Positions 52,431 to 64,000 of a stretch of 64,000 bases of DNA are shown here, piece after piece; the first letter of the stretch is position 1; each line of letters begins with the position of its first letter. The DNA is from Desulfonatronum thiodismutans. Lineage in GTDB: Bacteria > Desulfobacterota > Desulfovibrionia > Desulfovibrionales > Desulfonatronaceae. The notes beneath the pieces were generated by a model that saw nothing but the letters and a program-made list of their open reading frames with translations, made no database searches and was not told the origin of the DNA. Both the position numbers and the translations under genes were made by a program. Location: positions 166,809 through 230,808 of the forward strand of contig NZ_JPIK01000005.1 in assembly GCF_000717475.1 (NCBI RefSeq). Direction: 5' to 3'.

Positions 52431-53315
52431 ATGACGACACCCAACGACCAACTCAAGCTGGGCATTCCCAAAGGCTCCCTGCAGGACGCCACCATCAGTC
52501 TGTTCGCCCGATCCGGGTGGAAAATTCATCTGCATTCTCGGAACTACTTTCCGGAGATCAATGATCCGGCCATCAATTGCAGCATCTGCCGGGCTCAAGA
52601 AATGGCCCGCTACGTGGAGGCCGGAACCCTGGACGCCGGTTTGACCGGCAAGGACTGGGTCATGGAATACGAGTCCGACGTGCATGTGGTTTCGGACCTG
52701 GTTTACTCCAAGGTCAGCTCCCGTCCCGCGCGCTGGATCCTGGCCGTGGCCGGAGATTCGCCCTATCGCCGACCCGAGGACCTGGCCGGGAAGAAGATTT
52801 CCACGGAACTGGTGAATTTCACCAAGCGCTACTTTCAGGCCGCCGGCATCCCGGTGGAAGTGGAATTCTCCTGGGGAGCCACCGAGGCCAAGGTCGTCGA
52901 GGGCTTGGCGGATGCCATCGTGGAGGTCACCGAGACCGGCTCGACCATCAAGGCCCACGGGCTGCGAATCATCGCAGAAATGATGCAGACCAACACCCAG
53001 CTCATCGCCAACAAGGCCGCCTGGGCCAATCCGGTCAAACGGGCCAAGATCGAACAGATCGACATGCTGCTCAAGGGCGCGCTCCGGGCCGAGAAGCTGG
53101 TGGGCCTGAAGATGAACGTGCCCCAGGCCCGGGTGGACGACATCATGTCCGTGCTGCCCAGTTTGACCTCGCCCACGGTGGCCCATTTGCTGAACAGCGA
53201 CTGGCTGTCCGTGGAAATCGTGGTCGAGGAGAACGTGGTTCGCGACCTGATCCCGGACTTGGTCCAGCGGGGCGCGGAAGGGATTGTCGAGTATTCCTTG
53301 AACAAGGTGATTTAG
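52431..53315 (+). CDS. hisG: ATP phosphoribosyltransferase (long, allosteric form)
   Basis: A 294-aa enzyme for the first step of histidine synthesis. Blocks are [11 protein letters not shown] near the start, the [10 protein letters not shown] segment, [14 protein letters not shown] and the PRPP loop [14 protein letters not shown]. Residues from about 215 form the C-terminal ACT-like regulatory domain ([31 protein letters not shown]), so the protein should be feedback-inhibited by histidine without needing HisZ. It abuts hisI. Together they are an isolated two-gene his segment. Confidence 0.95.
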   Translation: MTTPNDQLKLGIPKGSLQDATISLFARSGWKIHLHSRNYFPEINDPAINCSICRAQEMARYVEAGTLDAGLTGKDWVMEYESDVHVVSDLVYSKVSSRPARWILAVAGDSPYRRPEDLAGKKISTELVNFTKRYFQAAGIPVEVEFSWGATEAKVVEGLADAIVEVTETGSTIKAHGLRIIAEMMQTNTQLIANKAAWANPVKRAKIEQIDMLLKGALRAEKLVGLKMNVPQARVDDIMSVLPSLTSPTVAHLLNSDWLSVEIVVEENVVRDLIPDLVQRGAEGIVEYSLNKVI

Positions 53316-53357
53316 GACCGTTTCTCCGCCGACGGCGGAACCCCGGAGTGAATCATC

Positions 53358-54614
53358 GTGAAGAAACGGCGTACGTCCTTTCGGAGTCCATCGCCGCGAC
53401 GGAGAGAGGCGCCGTCGTGGACCTGGACGTACGCTGCTTGTGCGTTTTGCTTGAGCTTGTTGCTCCTGGGCTGCGCGGGAAAGATGGCTTCAGGGCCTTC
53501 CGGGAATGAAGAGCTTGGCGGGCTCAGTTCCCGCGAAGTCCAGGTTCGCTTGGACCTGGCCGACGCCTATCTGCGCAACGACGAACCGCGAATGAGCCTG
53601 AGGGAGTTGCTGCGGATTCAGCGGGCTGCCTCGGGTTCTCCCCGATTCCAGTTCACCCTGGGCTATACCCAGTTCGTGCTGGAGAACTGGCCAGCTGCGG
53701 TGGAGGCCCTGGAGCGGACCGTAGCCCTGGACCCCGGCCATGCCGAGGGCTGGAACAACCTGGGCTTGGCGCATCTTGCCCAGGATGACTTCTCCGCGGC
53801 GGAGTTAGCCTTTCATCGCGCGCTGGAAATACCCACCTACCAGACTCCGGAAATCGCGGCCCTGAATTTGGCCTTGTTGCACTTGGAACAAGGTGATCCG
53901 GTCGCGGCTAGGCGGTACGCGGATAGAGCCATGGAACTGAACTGGCGCTTTGGTCGAGCCTATCTTTTGGCTGCGGAGGTCGAGGTGGGGCGCGGAAATC
54001 TGGACGCAGCCGTCGATCTTCTACGGCGGGGTGTTGAAGCGGATACGGCCAATGTCCGGATGGTCCTGACCCTGGCCGAATATTTGCTGCTTGCCGGTCG
54101 CGATCAGGACGCCGAAAAATGGCTGCTACTGGTTATCGAGGCCGCCCCGGACGGTCCGGATGCGAAAACGGCCGAAGGCTACTTGCGGTCCCTGGGAAGG
54201 GTGGCTGATCACGGATTTGAGGAAGGCGGCGGCCAAGAAGGAGGAGGCGCGGAGAAATCCGACCCGGCGATGGAATTGACGACTTCTCGGGCGTCTCCAG
54301 CGCCCACCCCAGCCTCGCCTTCGACCATCCCACCGGAAACACTCGCGGACTCGATGTATATTGTTCAGGTTGGCGGGTTTCTCGACCCACGCAAGGCTGA
54401 AGCGTTGCGCGACGGCTATGCGGCGAAGGGATACCCGGCCGGAACCGTCGAAGTGACGCACTCGGATCGCCAATGGGTTTTGGTGTACATTGACGCATTT
54501 CCCGACCTGAAAGCGGCGCAACACCGGGCTCGGGAGTTTCTGAGCCGCGAAAGCGTCGACGCCGTAGTAACCCGCGTCGGCATGGGGCGGTATCTGCCGC
54601 TGGACTCGCCTTGA
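53358..54614 (+). CDS. TPR-SPOR lipoprotein
   Basis: A 418-aa exported lipoprotein starting at GTG 53358 (GGAG upstream). A basic N-terminus and hydrophobic stretch lead to the lipobox LLLLGC (Cys39). TPR-like helices run about 65-280, with canonical DPGHAEGWNNLGLAHL. A Gly/Glu/Pro-rich linker (about 285-328) leads to a C-terminal SPOR domain (about 335-412, YIVQVGGFLDPRKAEAL, WVLVYIDAF), which binds denuded septal peptidoglycan. It resembles PilF/PilW-type or division-associated lipoproteins. Predicted role: an outer-membrane scaffold at the septum. Partner unknown. Confidence 0.86.
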   Translation: MKKRRTSFRSPSPRRREAPSWTWTYAACAFCLSLLLLGCAGKMASGPSGNEELGGLSSREVQVRLDLADAYLRNDEPRMSLRELLRIQRAASGSPRFQFTLGYTQFVLENWPAAVEALERTVALDPGHAEGWNNLGLAHLAQDDFSAAELAFHRALEIPTYQTPEIAALNLALLHLEQGDPVAARRYADRAMELNWRFGRAYLLAAEVEVGRGNLDAAVDLLRRGVEADTANVRMVLTLAEYLLLAGRDQDAEKWLLLVIEAAPDGPDAKTAEGYLRSLGRVADHGFEEGGGQEGGGAEKSDPAMELTTSRASPAPTPASPSTIPPETLADSMYIVQVGGFLDPRKAEALRDGYAAKGYPAGTVEVTHSDRQWVLVYIDAFPDLKAAQHRAREFLSRESVDAVVTRVGMGRYLPLDSP

Positions 54615-54876
54615 GCGGTAACGGAGCCTTCATCCTTTCTTTCCTCCCTGTTCTTCTTTCCCGTTGTCCTGTCTTCTGCTCTGAGGGTCAGTCGTAAAGC
54701 TGATTAATTTCAGCATCTTGATTTTCTTCTGGAAAACGGGGTGTTTTTTCGTTATTAATGACGGAATCTGACAGCCAGAGTCGCGGTTGATGGACGACGT
54801 CGTGATCTCCCGGTTCGTCGCGATCTGATTTCCCCACTTATCTCTTCCCCGGCATATTCGCGCGGAGGTTTTTTCC
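54615..54876. other. promoter region of the treS-glgB-malQ operon
   Basis: A 262-base AT-richer gap before the sugar operon. It holds an imperfect palindrome GCTGA-N6-TCAGC (54699-54714) that could be an operator. GCGGAGG sits 9-10 bases before the treS ATG. No gene is supported. Confidence 0.4.
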
Positions 54877-57800
54877 ATGCCCCAAATCAAGCAGGCCAAA
54901 CTAGTCGACGATCCTCTATGGTATAAGGACGCCATTATCTACGAAGTCCACATCAAGGCGTTTTTCGACAGCAACTCGGACGGAATCGGGGACTTGCCGG
55001 GATTGACCCAGAAACTGGACTATCTGGCTGATTTGGGGATCACGGCCATCTGGCTGCTGCCCTTCTACCCCTCTCCGTTGCGCGATGACGGCTACGACAT
55101 CGCCGACTATTTCAGCGTTCATCCCCAGTACGGGACCATCAAGGATTTCAAGGTCTTTCTGCGCGAGGCGCACAAGCGCGGCCTGCGGGTGATCACCGAG
55201 TTGGTGCTCAACCACACTTCGGATCAGCACCCCTGGTTCCAGCGGGCACGCAATTCTCCACCCGGCTCCTCTTGGCGCAATTTCTACGTCTGGAGCGAAA
55301 CGCCGGACAAGTACCAGGACGCCCGGATTATCTTCAAGGATTTCGAGACGTCCAACTGGTCCTGGGACCCGGTGGCTAAATCCTACTACTGGCACCGCTT
55401 CTACTCCCATCAGCCGGACTTGAATTTCGACAACCCTCAGGTGGGCAAGGCCCTGTTCCGGGTGATCGATTACTGGCTGAAGATGGGCGTGGACGGGATG
55501 CGACTGGACGCCGTGCCCTATCTGTTCGAGCGCGAGGGAACCAACTGCGAGAATTTGCCTGAAACGCATCAGTATTTGAAGGACCTGCGGGCGCACATCG
55601 ACGCCAAGTACCCGAACCGGATGCTCCTGGCCGAGGCCAATCAGTGGCCCGAGGACGCTTGCGCCTATTTCGGTGACGGCGATTCCTGTCAGATGGCCTT
55701 TCACTTCCCTTTGATGCCCCGGCTGTTCATGGCCCTGCACATGGAGGAGTCCCATCCGATCATCGATATTTTCGAGCAGACCCCGGACATCCCGGACAAT
55801 TGCCAGTGGGCTTTTTTCCTGCGCAATCACGACGAGTTGACCCTGGAAATGGTTACTGATGAGGAGCGGGACTACATGTACCGGATGTATGCCCGTGACC
55901 CCAGGGCGCGGATCAACCTGGGCATCCGCCGCAGACTGGCGCCGTTGCTGGAGAACGACCGCAAGAAGATCAATCTGCTCAACGCTATTCTTTTCGCCAT
56001 GCCCGGTTCCGTCGTGCTCTATTACGGAGATGAGTTGGGCATGGGCGACAACTACTACCTGGGGGATCGGGACGGGGTGCGTACGCCCATGCAGTGGAGT
56101 TCGGACCGCAACGCCGGCTTTTCCCGGGCCAATCCCCAGCGTCTCTATCTGCCTGTGGTCATTGACCCGGAGTACCATTTCGAGGCCATCAACGTGGAGA
56201 CCCAGGCCCAGAACCAAGCCTCGCTGTTGTGGTGGAACAAGCGGTTCATCTCCATGTACAAGCGGTTCCGGGCCTTCGGGCGGGGGGACATGGAGTTTCT
56301 GCGTCCGGAGAATCCCAAAATTCTGGCTTTTTTACGCCGCCATGAGGACGAACATCTCCTGGTCGTGGCCAACCTTTCCCGGCACTGTCAATCCGTGGAT
56401 CTGGACCTGGGGGCCTATACGGACTGGATTCCCGAGGAGGTCTTCAGCCGCAACCGCTTTCGTCCGGTCGGAGAGGGCGGCTATACGCTGACGCTGGGAT
56501 CCTACGGCTACTACTTCTTTCAGATGATCCGGGCCGAGCAGCCCGGGCTGGGCGGAGAGGTCCGGGATCTGCCCCAGCTGACTATCCGCTCCGTGGAACA
56601 GGACATCTGGAGCGGCGAGGTGGGCGAGCGACTGGAAAAGGATATCTTGCCCAGGTTTTTGCCCAAGCGCCGTTGGTTCCGAGGCAAGGCGCGCACGATC
56701 CAGCAGGTCACCATCGACGATATTCTGGAGTTCAACCATTCGGATCAGGTGTCCCTGATTCTGCTCCTGACCGTGGACTACGTGGAAGGGGCGGAAGAGC
56801 GGTACGTGCTGCCCCTGACCATGGCCTGGGGGGAAGACGCTCGGGAGGTCGCTGCCGAAGAGACGGCCCATCTGCTCAGCCGGACCATCAGGACAACCCG
56901 CCAGGGAGAGGAGCAGGGCGTGCTGTTCGAGGCTGTGTACGCCCCGGATTTCGGCAAGCGACTGATCAAGTTTCTGAGCAAACGTCAGCACCTTCGAGGC
57001 CGCCAGGGAGAGCTGCATGCCTGGCCTGGTCGGGATTTACGCCAGCGCGACGTTTTGCGTTTGGAACCGCAACTGTCTCGATCCGAACAGAGCAATTCCT
57101 CTCTGGTTTACGGTTCCGAGCTGATCCTCAAGATTTACCGTCGGCTGGAGCAAGGGCCGCAGCCGGAGTTGGAGTTGTGCCGGTTTCTCACGGAACGGAC
57201 ATCGTTCCGGAATATTCCACTGTATGCCGGGGCATTGACGTATCATCATAACGGGCACGAGGATTCCGTTTTGGGCGTGCTCCAGCAGTTCGTTCCCAGC
57301 CATGGGGACGCCTGGAAGTACAGTCAGGACGCTCTGGAACGGTACGTGGAGGCGGTATTGTCCCTGGGGGCCGAGTCCTCGGCCCCGGAGTGCCCGTGCG
57401 GGTACTGGGAGGCGGCCCATGGCAGCACTCCGGAGGCGGTGACCGATTTAATCGGTCCCTATCTGGAAATGACCGCCCTGCTGGGGCGGCGAAGCGCGGA
57501 GTTGCACATCGCCCTGGCCTCGCGATTCGACGATCCGGCCTTTGCCCCGGAACCGTTTTCCTATCTGTATCAACGCTCGGTGTTTCAGAGTCTGCAGAAT
57601 CAGCTGAAAACGGTCTTTGGCTTGCTGCGTAAAAACTTGAAGCGGCTTGATGAAGAGCAGGGCGTTTTGGCTCGTGAGGTTCTGGAAACGGAGAAGGCCA
57701 TCCTGGAGCGGTTCAGGACCATTCACCGGCATAAGATCCAAGCCTCAAAAATCCGGATTCACGGGGACTACCACCTGGCTCAAGCCCTGTACACCGGCAA

Positions 57801-58205
57801 GGACTTCGTGATCATCGATTTCGAGGGCGAACCGGCCCGGGCTTTGAGCGAACGTCGGCTGAAGCGTTCGTCCCTGCGGGACGTGGCCGGGATGTTACGC
57901 TCGTTCGATTATCTGGCCCAGATGGTCCTGCGCGACCAGATAGCCGTGCGCAAGACCGACGCGGCCGTGCTCGAGCCGTGGATTGACGCTTGGTCTTCGG
58001 CGGTTTCCGGGGTGTTCCTGAAGAGCTACCTGGAACTGGCCCGCGGACACATTTTCCTGCCGAACAAGGATGAGGAGATCAAAAGCCTGCTGGAAATCTT
58101 CGTCCTGGACAAGGCGGTCTACGAATTGGGCTACGAATTGAACAATCGCCTGGATTGGGTGGATCTCCCGCTCAAGGGCTTGAAAAACCTCATGGAGGTG
58201 CCAAC

Positions 58206-58209
<4 letters not shown>
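54877..58209 (+). CDS. treS: trehalose synthase-maltokinase fusion (TreS-Mak)
   Basis: An 1110-aa bifunctional enzyme. Residues 1-550 are a GH13 trehalose synthase: opening [19 protein letters not shown], nucleophile Asp211 (GMRLDAVP), general acid Glu253 (LLAEANQW) and Asp319 (FLRNHDELT). They interconvert maltose and trehalose. Residues ~590-1110 match maltokinase (Pep2): [12 protein letters not shown] at the start, the kinase loop [26 protein letters not shown] and [20 protein letters not shown]-dependent phosphorylation gives maltose-1-phosphate. In the GlgE pathway this feeds glucan synthesis, but no glgE is seen here. Stop and glgB start overlap (GTGA). Confidence 0.94.
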
Positions 58210-60212
<2,003 letters not shown>

Positions 60213-60216
60213 CCAG

Positions 60217-61740
60217 ATGATCCGAAACCGATCCAGCGGCATCCTGCTGCACGTTACGTCTTTGCCTTCGCGTTACGGCGTGGGCGACTTGGGGCCGGAG
60301 GCCAGAAATTTCGCGGATTTTCTGGCGGCCTCCGGACAGCGCTACTGGCAGATGCTGCCCTTGAGCCCCACGTCTCCGGTGCACGGTAACTCGCCCTACA
60401 GCAGCGACTCGGCCTTTGCCGGAAACCCTCTGTTGATCAGCCCGGAGGACATGGTCCGGGACGGCTTGCTTAGCCCGGACGATCTGCGAAACATCGCCGA
60501 GATTTCCGTGGACCGGGTCAAGTACGCCACGGCCCGTGAAATTCGGGAGGCGCTGCTGGCCAAGGCGTTTGTCGATGCGGGCGCGCGACCCGAAATCCAA
60601 CGGGCCGTTGCGGCATTTCGCGCCGAACAGGGTGTCTGGTTGGAGGATTTCGCTCTGTTTCGAGCCTTAAAAGCCCACTTCCAGGGCCGCCCCTGGACGG
60701 AATGGCCGGAGGATGCGCGGCGACGGGATGCCTTGGCATTGGACGGCTACCGCAACACGCTTCAAAACGAGATAGACCTGATCTGTTTCCAGCAGTTCGT
60801 TTTCTTTCAGCAGTGGCGGGCCTTGCGGGCATCATGCCGCGACAGAGGCGTGGAACTGATCGGCGACGTGCCCATCTATGTGAACGAGGACAGCGTGGAT
60901 GTCTGGGCCAATCCTGAGCTATTCAAGCTTGACGACCAGCTCCGCCCCAGGGTTCGGGCCGGGGTGCCTCCGGACTACTTTAGCGAAACCGGCCAACTCT
61001 GGGGCAATCCGCTCTACGATTGGCAGCGAATGGAGCAGGATGACTTCGCCTGGTGGGTACGACGCATCCGGCGCAACGTGGAGCTGTTCGACTTGGTCCG
61101 CCTGGATCATTTTCGGGGGTTCGTGGCCTGTTGGGAGGTTCCGTCCGAGCACGAGACCGCTATGCACGGCCAGTGGTCCGAGGTTCCGGCCCGGGCGTTT
61201 TTTCGGACCCTTGCCGAAGCCTTTGATCCTTTGCCGCTGATAGCCGAGGATTTGGGAACCATCGACGACGCGGTTCGCGACGTGATGCGTGAATTCAAGC
61301 TGCCGGGGATGAAGATCCTGCTTTTCGCTTTCGGTCCGGACCTGCCTACGAACCCGTATGCTCCGCACAACCACGTCCAAAACTGCTACGTCTATACCGG
61401 CACCCACGACAACAACACGGTGCGCGGCTGGTTCGGGGAAGAGGCCGATCCCGAGACCTTGGCTCGGGTGGACGCGTATCTCGGTTCGCCCTGTACTTCG
61501 GAAACAGTGGCCGCCGCCTTCGTGCGCATGGGCATGCAGTCCGTGGCGGACGTGGCCGTTTTTCCGCTGCAAGACATTCTGGGGCTGGGGGCCAAGGCCA
61601 AGATGAACGTGCCCGGCGTGGCCAATGGCAACTGGTCCTGGCGAATGCCCCCGGATGTTCTGGGTGATCAGGGAGACGATGTCCGAAAGAGGCTTCTAGG
61701 CATGACGATCTTGTATGGAAGAGGCACTGTACCCCAATGA
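60217..61740 (+). CDS. malQ: 4-alpha-glucanotransferase (amylomaltase)
   Basis: A 507-aa GH77 enzyme that disproportionates maltodextrins. Opening SSGILLHVTSLPSRYGVGDLG, then YWQMLPLSPTSP, GNSPYSSDSAFAGNPLLI, the nucleophile segment LVRLDHFRGF, acid IAEDLGTIDDAV and the THDNNTVRGW block are all intact. Length is standard. The start follows the glgB stop by four bases, and its stop overlaps the next gene (ATGA). Probable role: processing glycogen or maltose units made or used by TreS-Mak and GlgB. Confidence 0.95.
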   Translation: MIRNRSSGILLHVTSLPSRYGVGDLGPEARNFADFLAASGQRYWQMLPLSPTSPVHGNSPYSSDSAFAGNPLLISPEDMVRDGLLSPDDLRNIAEISVDRVKYATAREIREALLAKAFVDAGARPEIQRAVAAFRAEQGVWLEDFALFRALKAHFQGRPWTEWPEDARRRDALALDGYRNTLQNEIDLICFQQFVFFQQWRALRASCRDRGVELIGDVPIYVNEDSVDVWANPELFKLDDQLRPRVRAGVPPDYFSETGQLWGNPLYDWQRMEQDDFAWWVRRIRRNVELFDLVRLDHFRGFVACWEVPSEHETAMHGQWSEVPARAFFRTLAEAFDPLPLIAEDLGTIDDAVRDVMREFKLPGMKILLFAFGPDLPTNPYAPHNHVQNCYVYTGTHDNNTVRGWFGEEADPETLARVDAYLGSPCTSETVAAAFVRMGMQSVADVAVFPLQDILGLGAKAKMNVPGVANGNWSWRMPPDVLGDQGDDVRKRLLGMTILYGRGTVPQ

Positions 61741-63041
61741 AGTATTTTACCTGTCTGGTTGCGTTCAGTATCCTCCTTTGGAGCGCTTCGTCCCTCTTCT
61801 CGGCACCTTCCGGTTTGGAAACGGCCCAGGATTTTCTGGCCGAAGAGCGCATCACCGACGCCTACCATGCCCTCCAGGACCATCTCCGGCTCCATCCCAA
61901 GGATACTCAAGGAATGTTTTTGAAGGGTGTCATTTTAGAGCGCTTGGGACGTTTTTCCGAGGCCATGGATGTCTATCGCGACCTGATTGAAAGTCATCCG
62001 GAGCTGCCCGAGCCCTACAATAATTTGGCCGGACTACTGGCGGCGGCGGGGCGGTTCGAGGAGGCCAAGGATACGTTGCAACGGGCCCTGGAGACGCACC
62101 CCAGCTATGCCACGGCCCACCAGAACCTGAGCCGGATCTATTCGGCCATGGCCAGCAGTGCGTACCGCCGGGTCCTGGGCAAGGACGACGAAAGTATTCT
62201 CGTACGTCTTGATCCGTTGGAAGAGCTGTCCGGCACCCCGGACATGCTGCTGTCCGCGGCGACCCTTCACGTGGCCTCCGTCATCCCTCACGGTCCCGCA
62301 TCAGAAGTGGAGTCTCCACCCCTTCCCCCGTCTCCGGCGACCTCCGAGCCTTCCCCGGAGTCGATGGCGTCCGCGTCGGAAGTCGCTCCAGAAGCCACCA
62401 CGGGAATCACTCCGGACGCCAGTCCACAAGCCAGCCCTGAGTCGGCGGTCGAATCCGTTGTCCAAGAGGCTCCCGAGCCAAGCCCTGAGCCCGTACCGGA
62501 GACGGTCAGCGAACCCGTTCTTGAACCCGTCATCGAGCCGGCTCCCGAACCAGTCGTACCCCGGCCGGCGGCCCCGGAGCCGGTGATGGTTCCAGCCCCT
62601 GAACCCGCCCCGACTCCGACGGTCCCCACTCCTCCGTCCGTGACGCCTCCCGCGCCGCCAGCCTCTGAAGCCCCCGCGCCGCGTCCCAGCCCCGATACCG
62701 TCAAGGCAGGCATCATCGATGTCGTGCTGAACTGGGCCAAGGCCTGGGCGAGCCAGAACGTGGAAGCATACCTGTCTTTTTACAGCGGAAATTTTCAGCC
62801 TGAACGCGGGCTCAGCCTGGCGCAATGGCGAGAACAGCGCCGGACACGGGTGGCCGCGCCGCCTTTTATCAATGTGACTCTTTCCAATATCGTCGTCTCC
62901 AATCTGGACGAAAACGCGGCCCAAGTTCGCTTTGCCCAACGTTACCGGTCCAACGTGATCAACGATGAGGTGTCCAAGGAATTGCAACTGCGCAAGGAAG
63001 GCGGCCAGTGGCGGATCGTCAGGGAGCGTCTGCTGCAGTGA
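61737..63041 (+). CDS. exported TPR protein with Pro/Glu-rich linker and NTF2-like domain
   Basis: A 434-aa protein. Signal peptide about 1-22 (ending LFSA). TPR-like helices run about 27-140. A long low-complexity segment (about 185-325) is rich in Pro, Glu, Ser and Ala (PEPSPEPVPETV-type repeats). A C-terminal ~110-residue domain (NWAKAWASQNVEAYLSFYSGNF...EGGQWRIVRERLLQ) looks like the NTF2/SnoaL-type L,D-transpeptidase-associated fold. ATGA overlap with malQ. A similar TPR and NTF2-like architecture often accompanies L,D-transpeptidases, and one follows here. Predicted periplasmic. Function unproven. Confidence 0.8.
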   Translation: MKYFTCLVAFSILLWSASSLFSAPSGLETAQDFLAEERITDAYHALQDHLRLHPKDTQGMFLKGVILERLGRFSEAMDVYRDLIESHPELPEPYNNLAGLLAAAGRFEEAKDTLQRALETHPSYATAHQNLSRIYSAMASSAYRRVLGKDDESILVRLDPLEELSGTPDMLLSAATLHVASVIPHGPASEVESPPLPPSPATSEPSPESMASASEVAPEATTGITPDASPQASPESAVESVVQEAPEPSPEPVPETVSEPVLEPVIEPAPEPVVPRPAAPEPVMVPAPEPAPTPTVPTPPSVTPPAPPASEAPAPRPSPDTVKAGIIDVVLNWAKAWASQNVEAYLSFYSGNFQPERGLSLAQWREQRRTRVAAPPFINVTLSNIVVSNLDENAAQVRFAQRYRSNVINDEVSKELQLRKEGGQWRIVRERLLQ

Positions 63042-63070
63042 TCGTGACATCGTGAGGTGGCACGGAAGAT

Positions 63071-63135
63071 ATCTCACGCGAAGACGCAACGGCGCGAAGA
63101 AGAGCTTCTTCTCCCCTTTGCACTTTCGCATGAGC
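63071..63135. repeat. possible dispersed CTCACGC/GCAAAG-type inverted repeat
   Basis: TCTCACGCGAAGACGC, then GAAGAAG/CTTCTTC at the centre and CTTTCGCATGAG at the right, forms an imperfect inverted repeat of the CTCACGCAAAGACGC kind found scattered in many bacterial genomes. Single copy in this window, so membership of a family is a guess. Confidence 0.35.
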
Positions 63136-63192
63136 CATGTTCCTCAAGCCACAAGGCTGTTCATCGCAAACCATTGCTCAAGGAAAGAACTG

Positions 63193-64000
63193 ATGTCCTT
63201 GCAAAATATCACCTCCGTCGTTCATGAGCCCCCACGCCGGGCTGTTTTCCCCGGGGTTGCGCTCCTTGTTCTGACCTGTTGCTTGCTGTTTCTCACAGGT
63301 CGACCGGTCGAGGCGAACGTGGAGGAACTTTTGGCCAAAGGACATGGTTTGAGCATTACTCGAGAGCCTGAGGTGTTTTTGCTCAACGCCTTGGAGAACG
63401 TGCAGCGTGAGCGTCTGGATCAGGCCCAGATCCTGCTGGAGGATCTGATTCGGGACAACCCGGACTTTCGCTTGGCCCAACTGGTCTATGCCGATGTTTT
63501 AGCGGCTCGGGCCGGAGCGTTGCGCGGGCTCGGGGCGGGGATGGTTCCGGACGAGGAACTGGCCGGGCTGGCGGATGAGGTCCGAAGGCGGTGGTTGTAC
63601 TACCAGCAACGTCCCAACGGCGCGCTGCTCCCGTCCAGCTTGGTCGCCCTGGGTGAGAGCGAGCCGTACGCCTTGGTCGTGGATTTGGAATTGTCCCGGA
63701 TGTACGTCCTGGCGAATATGGGCGGCGGGTTGCGCATCGTGGACGACTACTACGTGTCTGGAGGAAAGGAAGGCCCGGAGAAGCATCGGGAAGGCGACCG
63801 GCGCACGCCTTTGGGCGTGTACTTTATTCAGGAACATATTCCCGGCAGCCGTCTCCCCAGCTTGTACGGGTGGGGTGCCTTCACCTTGGATTATCCCAAT
63901 CCGTTGGATCGCCGATTGGGCAAGACCGGGCACGGAATTTGGCTGCACGGGAATCCCACTGGGACGTTCAGTCGTCCGCCCCAGGACAGCGATGGGTGCG
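63193..64000 (+). CDS. L,D-transpeptidase (YkuD), C-terminally cut by the window edge
   Basis: At least 269 aa, open at the right end. The start is the ATG at 63193 with AGGAAAG upstream; an ATG at 63130 is in frame but lacks support. A basic N-terminus and hydrophobic segment (about 18-37) give a signal or anchor. A helical region (about 45-130) precedes the YkuD catalytic domain from about 165 (YALVVDLELSRMYVL, HREGDRRTPLGVYFI). Catalytic His252 (GIWLHGNP) and Cys269 in SDGC, the last codon seen, are present. The more common SHGC reads SDGC here, as in some YkuD proteins. It makes 3-3 peptidoglycan cross-links or attaches proteins, in the periplasm. Confidence 0.9.
   Translation, partial: MSLQNITSVVHEPPRRAVFPGVALLVLTCCLLFLTGRPVEANVEELLAKGHGLSITREPEVFLLNALENVQRERLDQAQILLEDLIRDNPDFRLAQLVYADVLAARAGALRGLGAGMVPDEELAGLADEVRRRWLYYQQRPNGALLPSSLVALGESEPYALVVDLELSRMYVLANMGGGLRIVDDYYVSGGKEGPEKHREGDRRTPLGVYFIQEHIPGSRLPSLYGWGAFTLDYPNPLDRRLGKTGHGIWLHGNPTGTFSRPPQDSDGC

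Noticed and set aside
54699..54714. Operator for the sugar operon
   Set aside because: The palindrome GCTGA-N6-TCAGC is short, single and not matched to a known regulator, so it is mentioned only within the intergenic note.

Overview
The window looks like chromosome from a Gram-negative, Desulfovibrionales-like deltaproteobacterium (Desulfobacterota). This is inferred from gene content and protein style: LPS/Kdo genes, PEP-CTERM/EpsI surface sorting, c-di-GMP signalling, a pyrG-kdsA-kdsC run and high-GC coding sequence. No rRNA or other decisive marker is present. The first ~200 bases are C/G homopolymer runs and are probably a degraded contig end. The right edge cuts an L,D-transpeptidase gene.

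Region by region. (1) 0.2-5.3 kb: an AT-richer PEP-CTERM locus with three secreted PEP-CTERM proteins, one of them resembling an IdeS/Mac-type cysteine protease. Sigma-54-type promoters precede two of them, and a PrsR-like sigma-54 activator lies alongside. (2) 5.3-11.3 kb: two PilZ proteins, a TPR protein, a REC-PAS-GGDEF diguanylate cyclase and EpsI. (3) 11.3-16.8 kb, minus strand: pyrG-kdsA-kdsC, then waaF and a GT4 glycosyltransferase (LPS core). (4) 16.9-18.6 kb: PurQ-like amidotransferase, tadA and tRNA-Ser(CGA) with a strong terminator. (5) 19-24 kb: an HDOD protein with a hybrid histidine kinase, a metallo-beta-lactamase RNase remnant and an AspT-type transporter. (6) 24.2-27.7 kb: a CobD-CobQ fusion coupled to zupT. 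(7) 28-32 kb: lipA-aguB-aguA-lipB, coupled by overlapping stop/start codons. (8) 32-38.5 kb: a DUF4160/DUF2442 pair, an SH3 protein with an M48 protease, and an RND pump with its adaptor. (9) 38.6-50.8 kb: a hypothetical protein, a toxin-antitoxin pair, nfo, a YbeD-like protein, pyrK-pyrD, a PPDK-like protein, pyrB-pyrC and a degenerate CCA-transferase/HD protein. (10) 50.9-54.6 kb: rlmN, hisI-hisG and a TPR-SPOR lipoprotein. (11) 54.9-63 kb: a glycogen/trehalose operon, treS-maltokinase fusion, glgB, malQ and a TPR protein, then the partial L,D-transpeptidase.

A ~148-bp nested-inverted-repeat element occurs three times in full (1.1, 42.1 and 44.1 kb) and once as a fragment (10.6 kb). Two full copies begin at the base after a stop codon and bracket pyrK-pyrD. 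The element creates artefactual reading frames.

Themes: surface and envelope construction (PEP-CTERM, LPS core, L,D-transpeptidase), c-di-GMP control, pyrimidine synthesis spread over three loci (pyrG, pyrKD, pyrBC) and storage-sugar metabolism. I did not find a clear multi-gene system of wholly new type. The strongest leads are the PEP-CTERM-anchored IdeS-like protease with its candidate sigma-54/PrsR regulon, the stop-codon-abutting repeat family, the PPDK-like protein without a TIM barrel, and the lipoate/agmatine operon.
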